Of a stretch of DNA of 64,000 bases, positions 30,666 to 41,334 are shown one piece after another (the first letter of the stretch is position 1; the number at the start of each line of letters is the position of its first letter). The translations under genes were made by a program, and so were the position numbers. The notes beneath the pieces are model-generated. The model worked only from the letters and a program-made list of their open reading frames with translations, made no database searches and was not told the DNA's origin. The stretch is from Picocystis sp. L7 (taxonomy: Eukaryota > Chlorophyta > Picocystophyceae > Picocystales > Picocystaceae), in the NCBI GenBank assembly GCA_020975725.1, contig QXJR01000026.1:620001-684000 (forward strand), written 5' to 3'.

Positions 30666-31229
30666 TTATCGTGCACAGGGTGCACCCCAATCTCGACGCG
30701 AGTCCAGCAGGGCCCATGTGATTGCGCCAGAGTCAAAGCTTTCTGGTGGTGGCCCTGTCTGGTTCACACACCAACCCAAGAGGCCATGGTTGAATTCGTC
30801 AGCAAACAGAAACATGCTCCCAGTCTTGCTCACTTGGCTGGTGACTCGCTCCACGATGTCTTGGTCGAGTACGCCTGCCTGCACGAACATACCTCCCATG
30901 TCAATCACATAGCTGGCGTTCCGGCTACTGATGTGTGCGCTGGAACTGCCGGCAAGATTGAACATGAAATCCATGCCGGTAAGCTGGGCTGACGTTCCAG
31001 GTGAAGATGTTTTGGGGTGAAGTCCACTGCAAAAGACATCATGGACAGCGTGCTGGCCACCTGCCTGGTTTCCAAAGCTTCCATTGTCTTCCTTGCCAGG
31101 AGCAGATCTTGTGGATTCCTTAATGACGACAGTTCTTAGGTCATTTTGCAAGTTGTTTCCGCCCGTGATGACTTTGGAAGTTAACAGGGGCGCAGTTTTT
31201 AAAAGGGCGGGAGCACAGAGCTTGTTCAT
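30666..31229 (-). pseudogene. Decayed DUF285/BspA-like repeat gene
   Basis: A minus-strand frame of 187 residues with eroded copies of the 25-residue repeat found in the intact neighbour at 31357-32142: MDFMFNLAGSS, MGGMFVQAGVLDQDI and GSMFLFADEFNHGLLGW line up with MxxMFxxAxxFNQDIxxW. It lacks a signal peptide and an intact repeat run. Same strand and 130 bp downstream of the good copy, so most likely a tandem duplicate that has lost function. Confidence 0.65.
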
Positions 31230-31356
31230 TTTATAACACGGATTCTCCCATGCCAGCCTAGGGCTCTCGAGAAGTTCATGGACCGTTCTCTCTAGTGTGG
31301 TGAACAGGTCTGGTGCTCCTTAACAACATAACTGCCGTTGCCTGGTCCGTTTCACG

Positions 31357-32142
31357 TCAAGGTTGACAGGCTGTGAAAACTGGTAGCTGAGTATCGTTTG
31401 AGAATCCTGCTCCAACGTCGAAGTTGTTACAATCGTTCACTTTGGAGACGTCCCAACCAGAGAGGTCCTGGTCAAAGCTTGCTGCTAGAAAGAACATTCC
31501 ATCCATGTTTGCTACTTGGCTGGTGTTCCAATCTCCAATGTCTTGGTTGAAGCTGCTGGCACCATTGAACATGAAAAACATGTTGGTCACACTGTCGGTG
31601 TTCCAGTCTCCAATGTCTTGGTCAAAGCTGATGGCACTCTGGAACATAGACGCCATGTTCTTCACCTGGCTGGTATCCCACGTGGAGATGGTTTGGTTGA
31701 AGCTCTCAGCAAAAGAGAACATGGAATCCATCCTGGTCACCCGGCTGGTATCCCAATTGGAGATGTCTTGGTCAAAGTTGTCGGCGAAACGGAACATGGA
31801 CGCCATGTCTGTGACCTGGCTGGTGTCCCAGGTGGAGATATCTTCGTCAAAGGGACTCGGATCTACAGCGGTGCCAGCGAATAGCTCGCTCATGTCCGTG
31901 ATTTCGCTGGTGCAGGTGCTGTCGGCATTCGTACTGTTGATCTCTTCCTTCTCTCGCTTGGTGTACACGATTCCGTTCACCTCTCCCGAATCGCCCACCT
32001 CGGCATCGGGACAGAGCACCGTCACTTCGTTGGCGGCGAGGTAAAACAGGTTTGGATCATCTCCGGCGTAGGCTTGATGGACAGCCGTGCCGCAGACCAG
32101 GAAGAGGGCCAGGAGGCAGGGCGGCGTGGCCATGGACGGCAT
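31357..32142 (-). CDS. Secreted DUF285/BspA-like 25-residue repeat protein
   Basis: A 261-residue secreted or surface protein. It begins with a signal peptide (residues 1-27, core [13 protein letters not shown], likely cut after QAYA). After a spacer with a Cys pair come six repeats of about 25 residues from residue 90 on, with consensus MxxMFxxAxxFDQDIxxWDTSxVTxM, the Pfam DUF285 repeat. Such repeats, common in Mycoplasma, Bacteroides and some marine protists, are thought to form surface adhesin-like solenoids; the function here is unknown. ATG 32142 gives the signal peptide; the frame is open further upstream. The protein ends shortly after the repeats with no membrane anchor. A degenerate copy lies just downstream and a divergent secreted-protein gene 1.1 kb upstream. 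Confidence 0.88.
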   Translation of the reverse strand: MPSMATPPCLLALFLVCGTAVHQAYAGDDPNLFYLAANEVTVLCPDAEVGDSGEVNGIVYTKREKEEINSTNADSTCTSEITDMSELFAGTAVDPSPFDEDISTWDTSQVTDMASMFRFADNFDQDISNWDTSRVTRMDSMFSFAESFNQTISTWDTSQVKNMASMFQSAISFDQDIGDWNTDSVTNMFFMFNGASSFNQDIGDWNTSQVANMDGMFFLAASFDQDLSGWDVSKVNDCNNFDVGAGFSNDTQLPVFTACQP

Positions 32143-33231
32143 GGCGAGCGATAGAGTGTAGACGTACCGCAACCTGTGTTGCTTGCGAAGGTTGGGTCGA
32201 TCTGGTCGGGCATGCCTGGCATCTCCAAGGAGCGGATAGGGGCCACCCGACTTTCTCCGGCTGTCCCTGGTGATCGGGATTTCGGTCAGGAATGACTCCG
32301 CCCCCCCCCCCCCCCCTCGGCCGATACGGACGGCCGTCCTCCGGACCGGGGACGCGGGTGAAAACGTGCATGGAGGATGTTCAGCGACGGCAGGCGGCAT
32401 CGCTCGATCCCGCGACAAGCTCTTGTGCCGTGATCGTGCGAGTACGCTGTGGCGAGAGGCGGGATCCGTGCGTGGCGTTTTTCGGCGAAGCATCCCACGA
32501 TCCCGCGTTCGTACCACGCGAAGGTCATCGATCCAGGGGTTCCGCCTTCGGTCTCACGACGGTACGTTGTAGCCGCCGAGATCGAATGCTGCGGTCCATA
32601 CTCGTAGAGCCAGGGATTCGCGGAAGCGGCTTGGGAGCGAACCGCACCCGTCTCGTGCGCGTCTACGCCCTGGCTGGTCGTCCGTTCCTAGGTTAGTCTT
32701 TCGTCCCAAGGATCGAAGGACCCGCACCGTCGATCCTGGGGGTTGAACGGCGTGGATCGTTCCTCCCGATTGTGCGTATCCTGCTGGACGGTGGATCTAC
32801 CTTTTCGGGCATCCGTACCCTCTCAACCCTGGAGTCTTCCCTTTCCTCTGCGGTCTCGAAGATCTCATTGGACCTTGCCGAGGTTTCGCCCATGTGTATC
32901 CTTGATGTCGTGGAGGTCCTACCTTGACCCTCTCTCCGGGTTCGGGGGAGAACGGACCTTCTCCTCCCTCGTACGACCGGATCTAAACCCGATCGTCGCA
33001 GAGGAAAAGGAGGATCTCCCGAGATCTGACTCCGATACGCGGGGGGGTCGTTGGTGGCAGGTCCTCACCAGGGTCGCACGAAAAAGGTCGCGTGTCCCTC
33101 CACTCGACACCGGATGCGTCGTTGGCGAGGACGGTGGCGTCCGAGACGATCGTCGAAGCGCACCGATAATCCGCAGGTGTAGGGAGCTGGCGCACGGATG
33201 AGACGAAAGCTGGCGACGAAGACGGGGTAGG
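32143..33231. promoter_or_regulatory. Divergent intergenic region between two secreted-protein genes
   Basis: 1.1 kb shared upstream region of the DUF285 gene (minus) and the Cys-rich gene (plus). It includes an 18-base C run at about 32297-32314. Open frames in it are compositional. No defined promoter motif recognised. Confidence 0.35.
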
Positions 33232-34645
33232 ATGGGGGGCGTGACCGGTGCCTGGTCCCGTGGGGGAGGGTCGGTGGCAATGGTGATGTGGTGGCTGGTA
33301 CTGTGGACTTGTGGCGTGCGGTGGGCGTGGGCCGGAACCTTGCCCGTGAATCGAGTCACGGTCACGTTCCCGGTCTCGGATTGCACACCCTATCGGCTCG
33401 TACCTGTGCAAATCGCCATGTGCGATTCCTTCGTGGCACTGGCGAAGTTTCCGGCAGAATCGACGACCTGCATTCTGCCGCTCTTCACTTGTGGACCGAG
33501 GGACGCACAAAGGAGGAAGCTCTTGCAGGACGATTTAGAGTTCTTCACCATGGTCATCGAAGTTGCGGAAGGATCGGAAGAAGAAATCGAAGACAGTGCA
33601 ACAACGGCAGCAAATGAACCCGAGGCGGTCCAAGAAGGCGCTGTGGAACAACTTCAAAGCCAGGGAGAAGAAGAAGCCGCAGACGATGTTGAAGGTACCA
33701 CCGTGTTACCTGGTACGGTTCAGGTAGAGCAAGCAGAACCAGAAGGAGAAGAGTGTGAGACCGACGCAGATTGTGACGAGTATGACACACCGTACTGCCT
33801 GCGAGGGGATCTAGAAGAACCTCAGTTCACGAACATCTGCGTGGAATGCTTGGAAGATTCACACTGCGCAGGCCTGGACAAAGTTTGCATGGATTTCCAA
33901 TGCGTGTTCGAAGACTCACCTTCGCCGCTAGCCGAATTCAGTCCACCACCACAAACAGAAGCAGCACAGACACCACCCACACGAGATGCAGCACCCGCAC
34001 CGCCACCTTCTGAATCTGCACATATCGAGGCCCTTGAGGTCACTCTGACAATGTACATGCATGGTAAGTATACCCACTTGACATTCTCTCGTATCTGGCT
34101 TTGTATTGCTTAACAATATGTGCTGACTCGCTTTGTGATTGGATGTAGAATGTTCCTTCGTGTACGACCCCCTTGTCTTCCAGGCAATGTGCGACAGCGC
34201 GATGGCCTTGGCTGGATTCAACGGAGACGAGGCTTCTTGCAACCCCAAGAAAGCACAGTGTTCATCTGACTTTGCAAGGCAAGAGCGCCAATACACTCAT
34301 GCGGCATCAGTGGCCATGCAAGGCTTCCAACAGATACCACTGGAAGATGTAGATATGGCATTCAGCATAGCACTTGGTGATCCTCAATCCACAGCTGATT
34401 TTGTCCACCTGGTTTCCTACATGCTCGCCAATGCACCAGACTTGGTCAACTCCTTGCAGGAAAGCAACATTACCAATGTTACATTTAGCGTAAGAAAGTC
34501 GAGCCCAGGCTTGTTGGACAGTACGTCCTCTGATTTGACCCAGCACACACCTACCGGTCAATCAGCGACGCCGGCGAGGTGGAGAGCTGTCAGTATGTTG
34601 GTTGCCTTGGATATCTTTGCCCACTTTTTTTTCACACTGTGCTAG
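33232..34645 (+). CDS. Secreted Cys-rich protein with internally duplicated domain (one intron)
   Basis: Unrecognised family. Two exons, 33232-34063 and 34149-34645, flank an 85-bp intron with donor GTAAGT and acceptor TAG; the join is in frame (phase 1) and gives 442 residues. A signal peptide is present (core MVMWWLVLWTCG, ending WAWA). Two copies of one Cys motif are visible: around residue 50 (CTPYRLVPVQIAMCDSFVAL, then FPAESTTC) and right after the intron (CSFVYDPLVFQAMCDSAMAL, then FNGDEASC), sharing AMCDS-x2-ALA-x-F. Between them are a long acidic Glu/Gln-rich segment, a second Cys cluster (CETDADCDEYDTPYC, CVECLEDSHC) and a Pro-rich linker. The hydrophobic C-terminus (MLVALDIFAHFFFTLC) could be a GPI-anchor signal. 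An AATAAA lies near 34754. Confidence 0.75.
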
Positions 34646-36687
34646 GAATTTTTGGTCCTTTTTGGGCGAGAAGTGTCCATGTGCACTGGGACACATTCCA
34701 GGGTAATAGATTGATGCAGGCAAAGTTGTACTTTGTCTTCGATCAGTATTTGAAATAAATTACGGCCTATTGGGCATTCATAAGTTCTTGCCTGCTCATA
34801 CCACCAAGTGTCATTCAAGGCAACCGTTTACTTTTGAATGCCAAAGAGTTCGAACATTTTGAGAAGAAGCTTGTGGTTTCCAAACAGGATGTGTGAGTCC
34901 CGCAAAGCGATGCATTATCCTCAAGTGTGAGATTTTTTGTTGAGCTATTGGCTGTGATGCTGTGATCTTTTCCCATGTGGAGTGCAGAGTACCCGTACAC
35001 CGTGCATTTGTTCCTTGCTTTTAGATTACCTTTAGTGTCTCTTTCTGCATGCCTTACCATGCCGTCAAATCTTTGGAAGCAGATTCCCTGGATAAGATTG
35101 TGTTATGACGAAGAGATGTTCGCTGCAGTGGCCATGTCTCCAGCTCAGCACTTGGGTTGCAAGCACGCAGTTTGTGCATACTTGCACCTTGCGTGTGCAG
35201 ACGGGATGAGAACATTTGTTCGTGACCTCGATCAGGCTGGTGTAGACTGCTGCTTCTGGTGATCGATCTTGCCCATTGATGAACTATCGATGATCTTGCA
35301 TTGGCCGCTGTGTACCATAAGCAACGCTTTCAAGCCATCCATCCCTAGTGCTGACCCTAGGTAAGAGTCGTTCTTCGTAACCGTTGTTCTCTTCTTCCTC
35401 AGGAAAGCCTGTTCAACAATGACCACTTGTCGCGCAAAACTGACAAGCGGAGGACAAGCGGTACAGGGACAAATTATGACGAACGTAGCTGGTGCGTCGT
35501 CACCCACTGACTTATGTACCTGACCATGCACACTTAAGATTCAGCGCCGCAAAATATCTCTTTAGCTTTCGCATTCACAACCCTCTCGGATAGTATGTGC
35601 CACACGCGCAGAGAATCAGACATGCGTTATCGATGAGGATACGAATTCTAGCGAGCAGAAGGTACAGGCGAGAAGCTATGCAACAGAAATTGGTGATACC
35701 GGCACGTTTGGGTGGGCCGTCGATTTCTGTTGCAAGGATATTCCATCGTTGCTACACCTCCCATCTGCAAATAGTTACATACTATGAATGTCCCATGCAG
35801 TAGTACAAGCGGAGCTGAAAAGGTGCAGAAAGATGGATGTCCCAGCGTTGCAAACCTGCAAACGGCATATGCAACCATACAACAAGCAATCATTTCTGAA
35901 AATTTTACCATTGACATGCACTGCACAATATTACTTTGCGCCAAACGCAGCAGCAGCGTCGTATGGGTTTTGAGAAAAACAATGTATTAGAAACAACTTG
36001 GAGGTTGTTCTCACGCTGCCATAGAACGAGAGATGCAAAGGGCAAACGGGGCATGTCCATTTAAGGTTTATGATTCCAGACTCTCTTGTACGTCAAATGT
36101 TGAAGTACGCTGTAAAACATTGTCCAACTCAACCTTCGAGTAAATAGTTGATTGCTTCCGTTTGAGGAATTCCAGGCAGACACTTGATTTGAGTCATTGC
36201 TGCAAGGTAGATGATCCGACAAGTTCCATAACGGAGACTTCCCTTGAACCGCACAATCAATTTCTCTATGCTCTGGGAGTGGACGTCCATGAGAGGCAAC
36301 AGATTGCTGGTTTCTGATACTTGTAAAGTACGCTTGGACCATCTCCATGCATGGTATGTTTCAGTATCGAGTTTGTTTGTAACTTGTTTTCGCAAGTGGC
36401 ACCATGACTAAGAATGGCCACCACAAGCTCCTCGCAAAGAGCTCCCAGATTCAGCTAAGTCCGTCACTTCTTGCGTGTAATTCATCTAGTGGGGTATCAA
36501 AATCGAAGCGTGTGCATTACATGTCTCCAGTGGTTGCCCCCCAGGGTTTGAAGGCAGGACAGCTAGACGCAGTCATTGTGCTACCTTGGTGGACATAATC
36601 TGCAAGTGCTGCTACTTCTTTGTCCGCATTGTTCCCATGCTCCTATAGGCCCTGATTTATAAAACTTGCAGTACCCGAAACAGTAAA
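34646..36687. other. 2.0-kb region without a recognisable gene
   Basis: AT-richer DNA between two genes that converge here. Apart from a possible AATAAA polyadenylation signal near 34754 I see no coding pattern, repeat or RNA gene. Confidence 0.4.
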
Positions 36688-38127
36688 TTAGAACAATCCC
36701 ACTAACAGCAGCACAGCAAGTGCCCATCTGCACTGTAGAGAGTTGCCAGCCGAGTCAGGTGAATTCTCAGTGGCCATCGCATCAGTTCCTGCAAGAGCCT
36801 TCAGAGCATGTTCGATGTTTTCGTCCAAGTGATCCTCAACCATTTGTGGATTCTTTATGAGGATTACTCCTGCCATTTGCTGAGCACCAGCCTCACCGGA
36901 TGTCACCATAGAAAATTGCCCATCTCTGTTTCTTTGTATTTGGTAGAGCACACCAGGAACTTCCAGTTTACAGTATGTGCCCACAGCACCAACATCCTGC
37001 ATAAAATCAGGGTCAACCAGTACTGTCTCGTTGGTATCTCTTGGCTTGCAAAAGAATGTATTGGGAAAGTTAGAACAGAAGCGTTTGAGCACCGCTTCGA
37101 ACAAGGCCCCTGATGTAGCCCCTAGTATTTTTGAAGAGTAAACAAGGTTTGCTATGTTGTGCACACTGGAACGGACAACGACGTCATCTTGAAGGAAGAG
37201 AGTGTAGGTGTAGTTGCCAATTCTTTGTGCAGTTTCTGGATCAAGTGCTGGAGGTGTGGATATACAATTCGCCTCCAAAGATATTCCATCAAGAATGTCT
37301 TCGGCATGGACTTCCTTTAGCAGGAGCGAGGAAATGGAGCAGACACCTGCACCCAAACTGTGGCCAGTGACGTGGAGCTTGTATGAAGGGTTCTCTTGGG
37401 CAGCCTTCTTGATATGAGGACCTGCATATTTGATCAGGTTCTGTGCTGATCTGTAGAAACCCAAGTGAGCCTTGGCCCCGTTTTTCATCTCCACACAGAG
37501 TCCTACTGCATCTGTTGACCAATCAGCAGCAGAAACGCTTCCACGTGTGACTAAGTACAGCCTTTGGTCGTCGTGGTCCACGGCCATGTACCATGGCTGG
37601 GCATACAGCTGGTCCGTTACATTGTAGGCCAGGATGTCACTCTGAGGAATCTGGAGAATTTCTGCGAGTGCAGCAGCAGGATCTTCCTGCTTTGTCCAGT
37701 CGACTTCACCTTTGGCGTATATTCCAAAAGTATAGTGTGTCACCTTGATGAATTCCATGAACACGGATTTGTCCGTTACCTCTGTACCCCTGACATTGTC
37801 CGATAAGAATGAACTTGCACCTGCATAAGCTAGTCCTCCAACTGCGAAATCGAACAACGTGGTGTTCGTAAAGTTGGAGAGGGGTTCCGGTAGTTCCGTC
37901 TTCGCAACATCGGATAGGGTCTGCAACTCTTTTACCACGTTGGCAATCAGCTCCAGGTAATCAAGTACACTGTCCAAGTTTCCGGAAAAGTTGCCATTCT
38001 GTGGTTGCTGCGAAGGTAGCGAATCATCACCGGGCAACGGAACCAAGGTATGAGTCGGCGTTTCCCATGCAAACGAACTGCTCAAAAGACAGGCAATCGC
38101 GCAAATTGGAAGGATTGACACGCCCAT
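36688..38127 (-). CDS. Secreted class-3 (DAG lipase-like) lipase
   Basis: A 479-residue alpha/beta hydrolase of the lipase class-3 family, which includes sn-1 diacylglycerol lipases. A signal peptide occupies residues 1-20 (core ILPICAIACLLSSSFA). The N-terminal third is a non-catalytic region with N-glycosylation sequons (NFSG, NFTNTT). Catalytic features: the VTRGSVSAADW strand and oxyanion loop, the nucleophile elbow GHSLGAG (Ser257) and a candidate acid in LFLQDDVVVR. The C-terminus is hydrophobic (RWALAVLLLVGLF) after a Ser/Asp-rich stretch, like a GPI-attachment signal. Together with the signal peptide this predicts a secreted, probably membrane-anchored lipase. The gene is intronless and divergent from the glycosyltransferase gene 1 kb away. 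Confidence 0.9.
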   Translation of the reverse strand: MGVSILPICAIACLLSSSFAWETPTHTLVPLPGDDSLPSQQPQNGNFSGNLDSVLDYLELIANVVKELQTLSDVAKTELPEPLSNFTNTTLFDFAVGGLAYAGASSFLSDNVRGTEVTDKSVFMEFIKVTHYTFGIYAKGEVDWTKQEDPAAALAEILQIPQSDILAYNVTDQLYAQPWYMAVDHDDQRLYLVTRGSVSAADWSTDAVGLCVEMKNGAKAHLGFYRSAQNLIKYAGPHIKKAAQENPSYKLHVTGHSLGAGVCSISSLLLKEVHAEDILDGISLEANCISTPPALDPETAQRIGNYTYTLFLQDDVVVRSSVHNIANLVYSSKILGATSGALFEAVLKRFCSNFPNTFFCKPRDTNETVLVDPDFMQDVGAVGTYCKLEVPGVLYQIQRNRDGQFSMVTSGEAGAQQMAGVILIKNPQMVEDHLDENIEHALKALAGTDAMATENSPDSAGNSLQCRWALAVLLLVGLF

Positions 38128-39147
38128 GTCGGCGTAATCTTGAAAGAAGAGATTCTGTTTGCCTTTCCACCGTCGTGTTCCTCAGAGGTGAACTTGACCC
38201 TAGTGTCAGCGGCTCGGCGCTTCACGTTCTCTGTTGTTCCGTGCAAGCTGGTGGCACAGGGTCAAGGTGCTGTGATGAGCAATCGGTGTGAGCAATCGAA
38301 CAGGACTGGATCGTCTGAAGGATAGGATGGGGCAGCCTCGCTTGCACAAAGAATATTCTCTGACATTCGATGAATTGCCGATGACCCCCCATGGGACATA
38401 GTTCAAAATATCCGTTCTGATTGAACATCGACGATTTCAGCGTAGACGATGATCGTACGAAATACGAATAGCCGGTTCTACAAGCGCTATCTTCTCTCCC
38501 TGTTGTCCTACTACTACGATTTATCGGAAAGACGAGCGACACCCAAGCGGTTCCCACCCCGTGGCAAACCTAGGATTCGACTTGGCAAGAGACAAGAGAG
38601 GCTCCGTTCAGAAGGACGGAACGCATGTTTTGGCACCAAGAGGCAGTGTCCTCTCGATCGAGCATGACGACGAACTTAAAAATTGGCTGTAGATCCGCGC
38701 GGACGGGGCCGAGATGGGATCGATGGACGCCTGGATTTCATCCACGCCGCCGTGCGTACGTCAAAGCACGACAGTCCCATGATCTTACACGATATCGTCC
38801 CATGGCTCGGATTCGCCGTCTCCATTTCTCTTCGTGTCTCTCCTGCCATGCACTGCTCCTCTCGGCATCGTCTGATCGGGTGCCTGGGAAGTTCTCGACC
38901 CCCTTTTTGGTTCCATGTCGTAGGGTCGATTCGATGGACACACTGCTAGGATCGGTGGGGTCATTCGGAAGGGTCCAGGCTGGGACAACACGAGGTTTCG
39001 ACGATCGCATATGCCGCTCGACACCTTCGCCATGGATTGATCTGATCGATTCTTCGACGATCAAAGAGCGAGGTTCCGACTTCGCGGCATTCGCGATCTC
39101 GAACCCAAGGGCGGTCCCAGGGGAAGGGGCTGCGGAGCGATCGCCAA
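38128..39147. promoter_or_regulatory. Divergent intergenic region, lipase / glycosyltransferase
   Basis: 1.0 kb shared upstream DNA of a minus-strand and a plus-strand gene. Rich in gatc/cgat words; no coding pattern or clear promoter element. Confidence 0.35.
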
Positions 39148-41334
39148 ATGGGCTGGATACAAGGCGGACATCGGATACGACGAAAGCTACAGCAGCGTTG
39201 GCTAGGGATCCTCGTGTTGGTTCAGTTCTTCATGGTTCTGTGGTGGATGAACTTATCCGCTTCGTGGTTGAGCTCGACAGGGAAAGAAAGGGCAGAGCAC
39301 CGATTGGGAACACATATAAAGGAAGACACGTCAACAAGGAAACTACCACCCGGATGTGCCATGGACGATTGTCTGCCCACAAATGTTAGAATCGAAGTGA
39401 TCGCAAACAACCGGTTGAAGCCCTTGGAAAGACTTCTGTCCTCATTGAAGAAAGCAGATTACATGGGCGCATCTGTACCGCTGGACATCCACCTAGAAGC
39501 CAACGAGGCAACTTCGCTGCTGGATATGGTTGTTGCATTCAAGTGGCCTTACGGGCAAAAACAGGTGCACTTGAGGCATTCCAGAGGAGGTCTCATCAAT
39601 GCAGTGCTGGAGAGTTGGTACCCAGCTTCGATGGATGAAATGGTGATTTTGCTCGAAGACGATATCGAAGTCTCCCCATTCTTCTACCGATGGGTCATTC
39701 ACAACCTGGACTCGATGAAAAAAGCAAGGAAAATACATCCGCGTGTGGTCGGGTTGAGTCTATATACACCCAGGGTTGGTGAGTTGAAACTACCACGTCC
39801 TCGCATGAATTTCACAAATGCGATGCTCAAGTCAGGACAAAGTGCGGCAAGCGCATTTCATTTCCAGCTTCCATGCAGTTGGGGGGCATTGTACTTTCCA
39901 CGCTTTTGGAGAGAACTTCGTTCCTATGCTTCCCTTAGACAAGACCCCGAGTTTGATACAGAAAGGTTCGTGATTCCTGGCAGCAGGTCAACAGGGTGGT
40001 CATCTTCATGGAAAAAGTTTGCCATTGAACTTTTTTGGAGTAGAGGATATTCTCTTCTGTATCCGAATTTTCCGAACCAAAGCAGCTTGTCAACAAATCA
40101 TTTGGAGCCAGGGGAGCACATAGCTAGTTCTCCGCTGATGCATTTGCCCAAAGATTACACTGTCCCGCTCCTTTCGGACCACCGTACTGTACAGGAAGCA
40201 CTCCAAGAGATAATGGATCACGGAATAAACAGTCTCCCTGTGTTTGATCTCTTTGGAATGCCGGTGCTGCAGTGGAGAAACGCATGCAATATGCTCCTGC
40301 GTCCCCCACCACCAAAGAAAGATGCTGCAGTTCCACATTGTTCAGAGAAGTTACGGATGAGGCCGTGTCGACAGTACTCCACTCGGCTGAACAGTCATAT
40401 GTCTACCAGTGACAAGATTTCTATCGTTATTGCACACTTTTGGACAGAGGAGCGCGCAAGCACGCTGAATGAGCTTATTCAATACTATGCAAAATCACCA
40501 ATTGTCGATAAGATTTTCGTAGTTTGGCACAGCACAGCCATACCCTGCCCAGCAAATGCCCTGTTTGAAACTGTCCCCGTGATCTTCTCCTGCCAGACGT
40601 GTGATTCGCTAAACAATCGCTTTCTCGTGGATATGAGGCTTACCACAAAAGCAGTTTTGATTATGGATGATGATGTTCAAATTCATTTGGATGACTTGGA
40701 ACGGCTTTTTCTGGCTTGGCAGAGGAACAAAGATAGAATAGTGGGATTCTTCCCACGTTGGTTTCAGCCGCTGACTAAGTCCTCTGGGCGTTATGTCCAG
40801 AAAGTTCACATGCTGCCTCATTCTTTGGGGTACTCATTCATGCTCACAAAAGCTATGATGGTAGATTCTGGATATGTCTTTCAGTACCGATGTGGACTTG
40901 GTCTCCAATTACACGACCTGGTTGACGCACGCATGAATGGGGAGGACATTGCCTTCAATGTCATGGTTGGAAAGCTTGCCCAAAAGGTCCCTGCCCTTTT
41001 TGTGCAACCAGAATGGCCACTCGTGGACTATGGTACGTATGTTGGCGGTGGTCTTCATACAAGGTCTAAGTCACACTCTTCAGTTCGTAGCCAACTCCTA
41101 TCAAAGTTTATGGGCCTACTGAACGTTACAGCTTGGAACTTATGTTGCGAAGATGAAATCCTTGATGTGCAGAGAAACAGCTCAACTGTCCACATATTTC
41201 GGCAGAGTTTTACAAAGCTAAGCCCATACGTGTATAACCCATGCAAGGATCAGAATTCCACGTCTGACTGCCATTTTATTCCTTACTCCAGGCTTAACAG
41301 GACGGGGGAGGCAACAATATTACTTCAATCTTAA
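39148..41334 (+). CDS. Two-domain glycosyltransferase: GT2-like N-terminal half, GT64/exostosin-like C-terminal half
   Basis: A 728-residue type II Golgi/ER membrane protein. Residues about 17-42 form the anchor (LGILVLVQFFMVLWWMNL) after a basic cytosolic tail. The first catalytic domain (about 75-330) is a nucleotide-sugar transferase fold, RIEVIANNRLKPLERLLSSL, with its metal site in LLEDDIE (Glu170-Asp171-Asp172). The second (about 415-690) matches GT64: ISIVIAHFWTEERASTLNEL, then NRFLVDMRLTTKAVLIMDDD with the DxD at residues 507-509, the IVGFFPR motif and an LHDLVD...NGEDIAFNVMV segment. GT64 enzymes of animals (EXT/EXTL) build heparan sulfate; those of plants act on sphingolipid or wall glycans. 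The pairing suggests a bifunctional polymerase-like enzyme, but donor sugars are unknown. N-glycosylation sequons are frequent. No intron. Confidence 0.82.
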   Translation: MGWIQGGHRIRRKLQQRWLGILVLVQFFMVLWWMNLSASWLSSTGKERAEHRLGTHIKEDTSTRKLPPGCAMDDCLPTNVRIEVIANNRLKPLERLLSSLKKADYMGASVPLDIHLEANEATSLLDMVVAFKWPYGQKQVHLRHSRGGLINAVLESWYPASMDEMVILLEDDIEVSPFFYRWVIHNLDSMKKARKIHPRVVGLSLYTPRVGELKLPRPRMNFTNAMLKSGQSAASAFHFQLPCSWGALYFPRFWRELRSYASLRQDPEFDTERFVIPGSRSTGWSSSWKKFAIELFWSRGYSLLYPNFPNQSSLSTNHLEPGEHIASSPLMHLPKDYTVPLLSDHRTVQEALQEIMDHGINSLPVFDLFGMPVLQWRNACNMLLRPPPPKKDAAVPHCSEKLRMRPCRQYSTRLNSHMSTSDKISIVIAHFWTEERASTLNELIQYYAKSPIVDKIFVVWHSTAIPCPANALFETVPVIFSCQTCDSLNNRFLVDMRLTTKAVLIMDDDVQIHLDDLERLFLAWQRNKDRIVGFFPRWFQPLTKSSGRYVQKVHMLPHSLGYSFMLTKAMMVDSGYVFQYRCGLGLQLHDLVDARMNGEDIAFNVMVGKLAQKVPALFVQPEWPLVDYGTYVGGGLHTRSKSHSSVRSQLLSKFMGLLNVTAWNLCCEDEILDVQRNSSTVHIFRQSFTKLSPYVYNPCKDQNSTSDCHFIPYSRLNRTGEATILLQS

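Noticed and set aside
31424-32044. 206-codon plus-strand frame
   Set aside because: Antisense to the DUF285 gene; its internal repetition just mirrors the 75-bp repeats.
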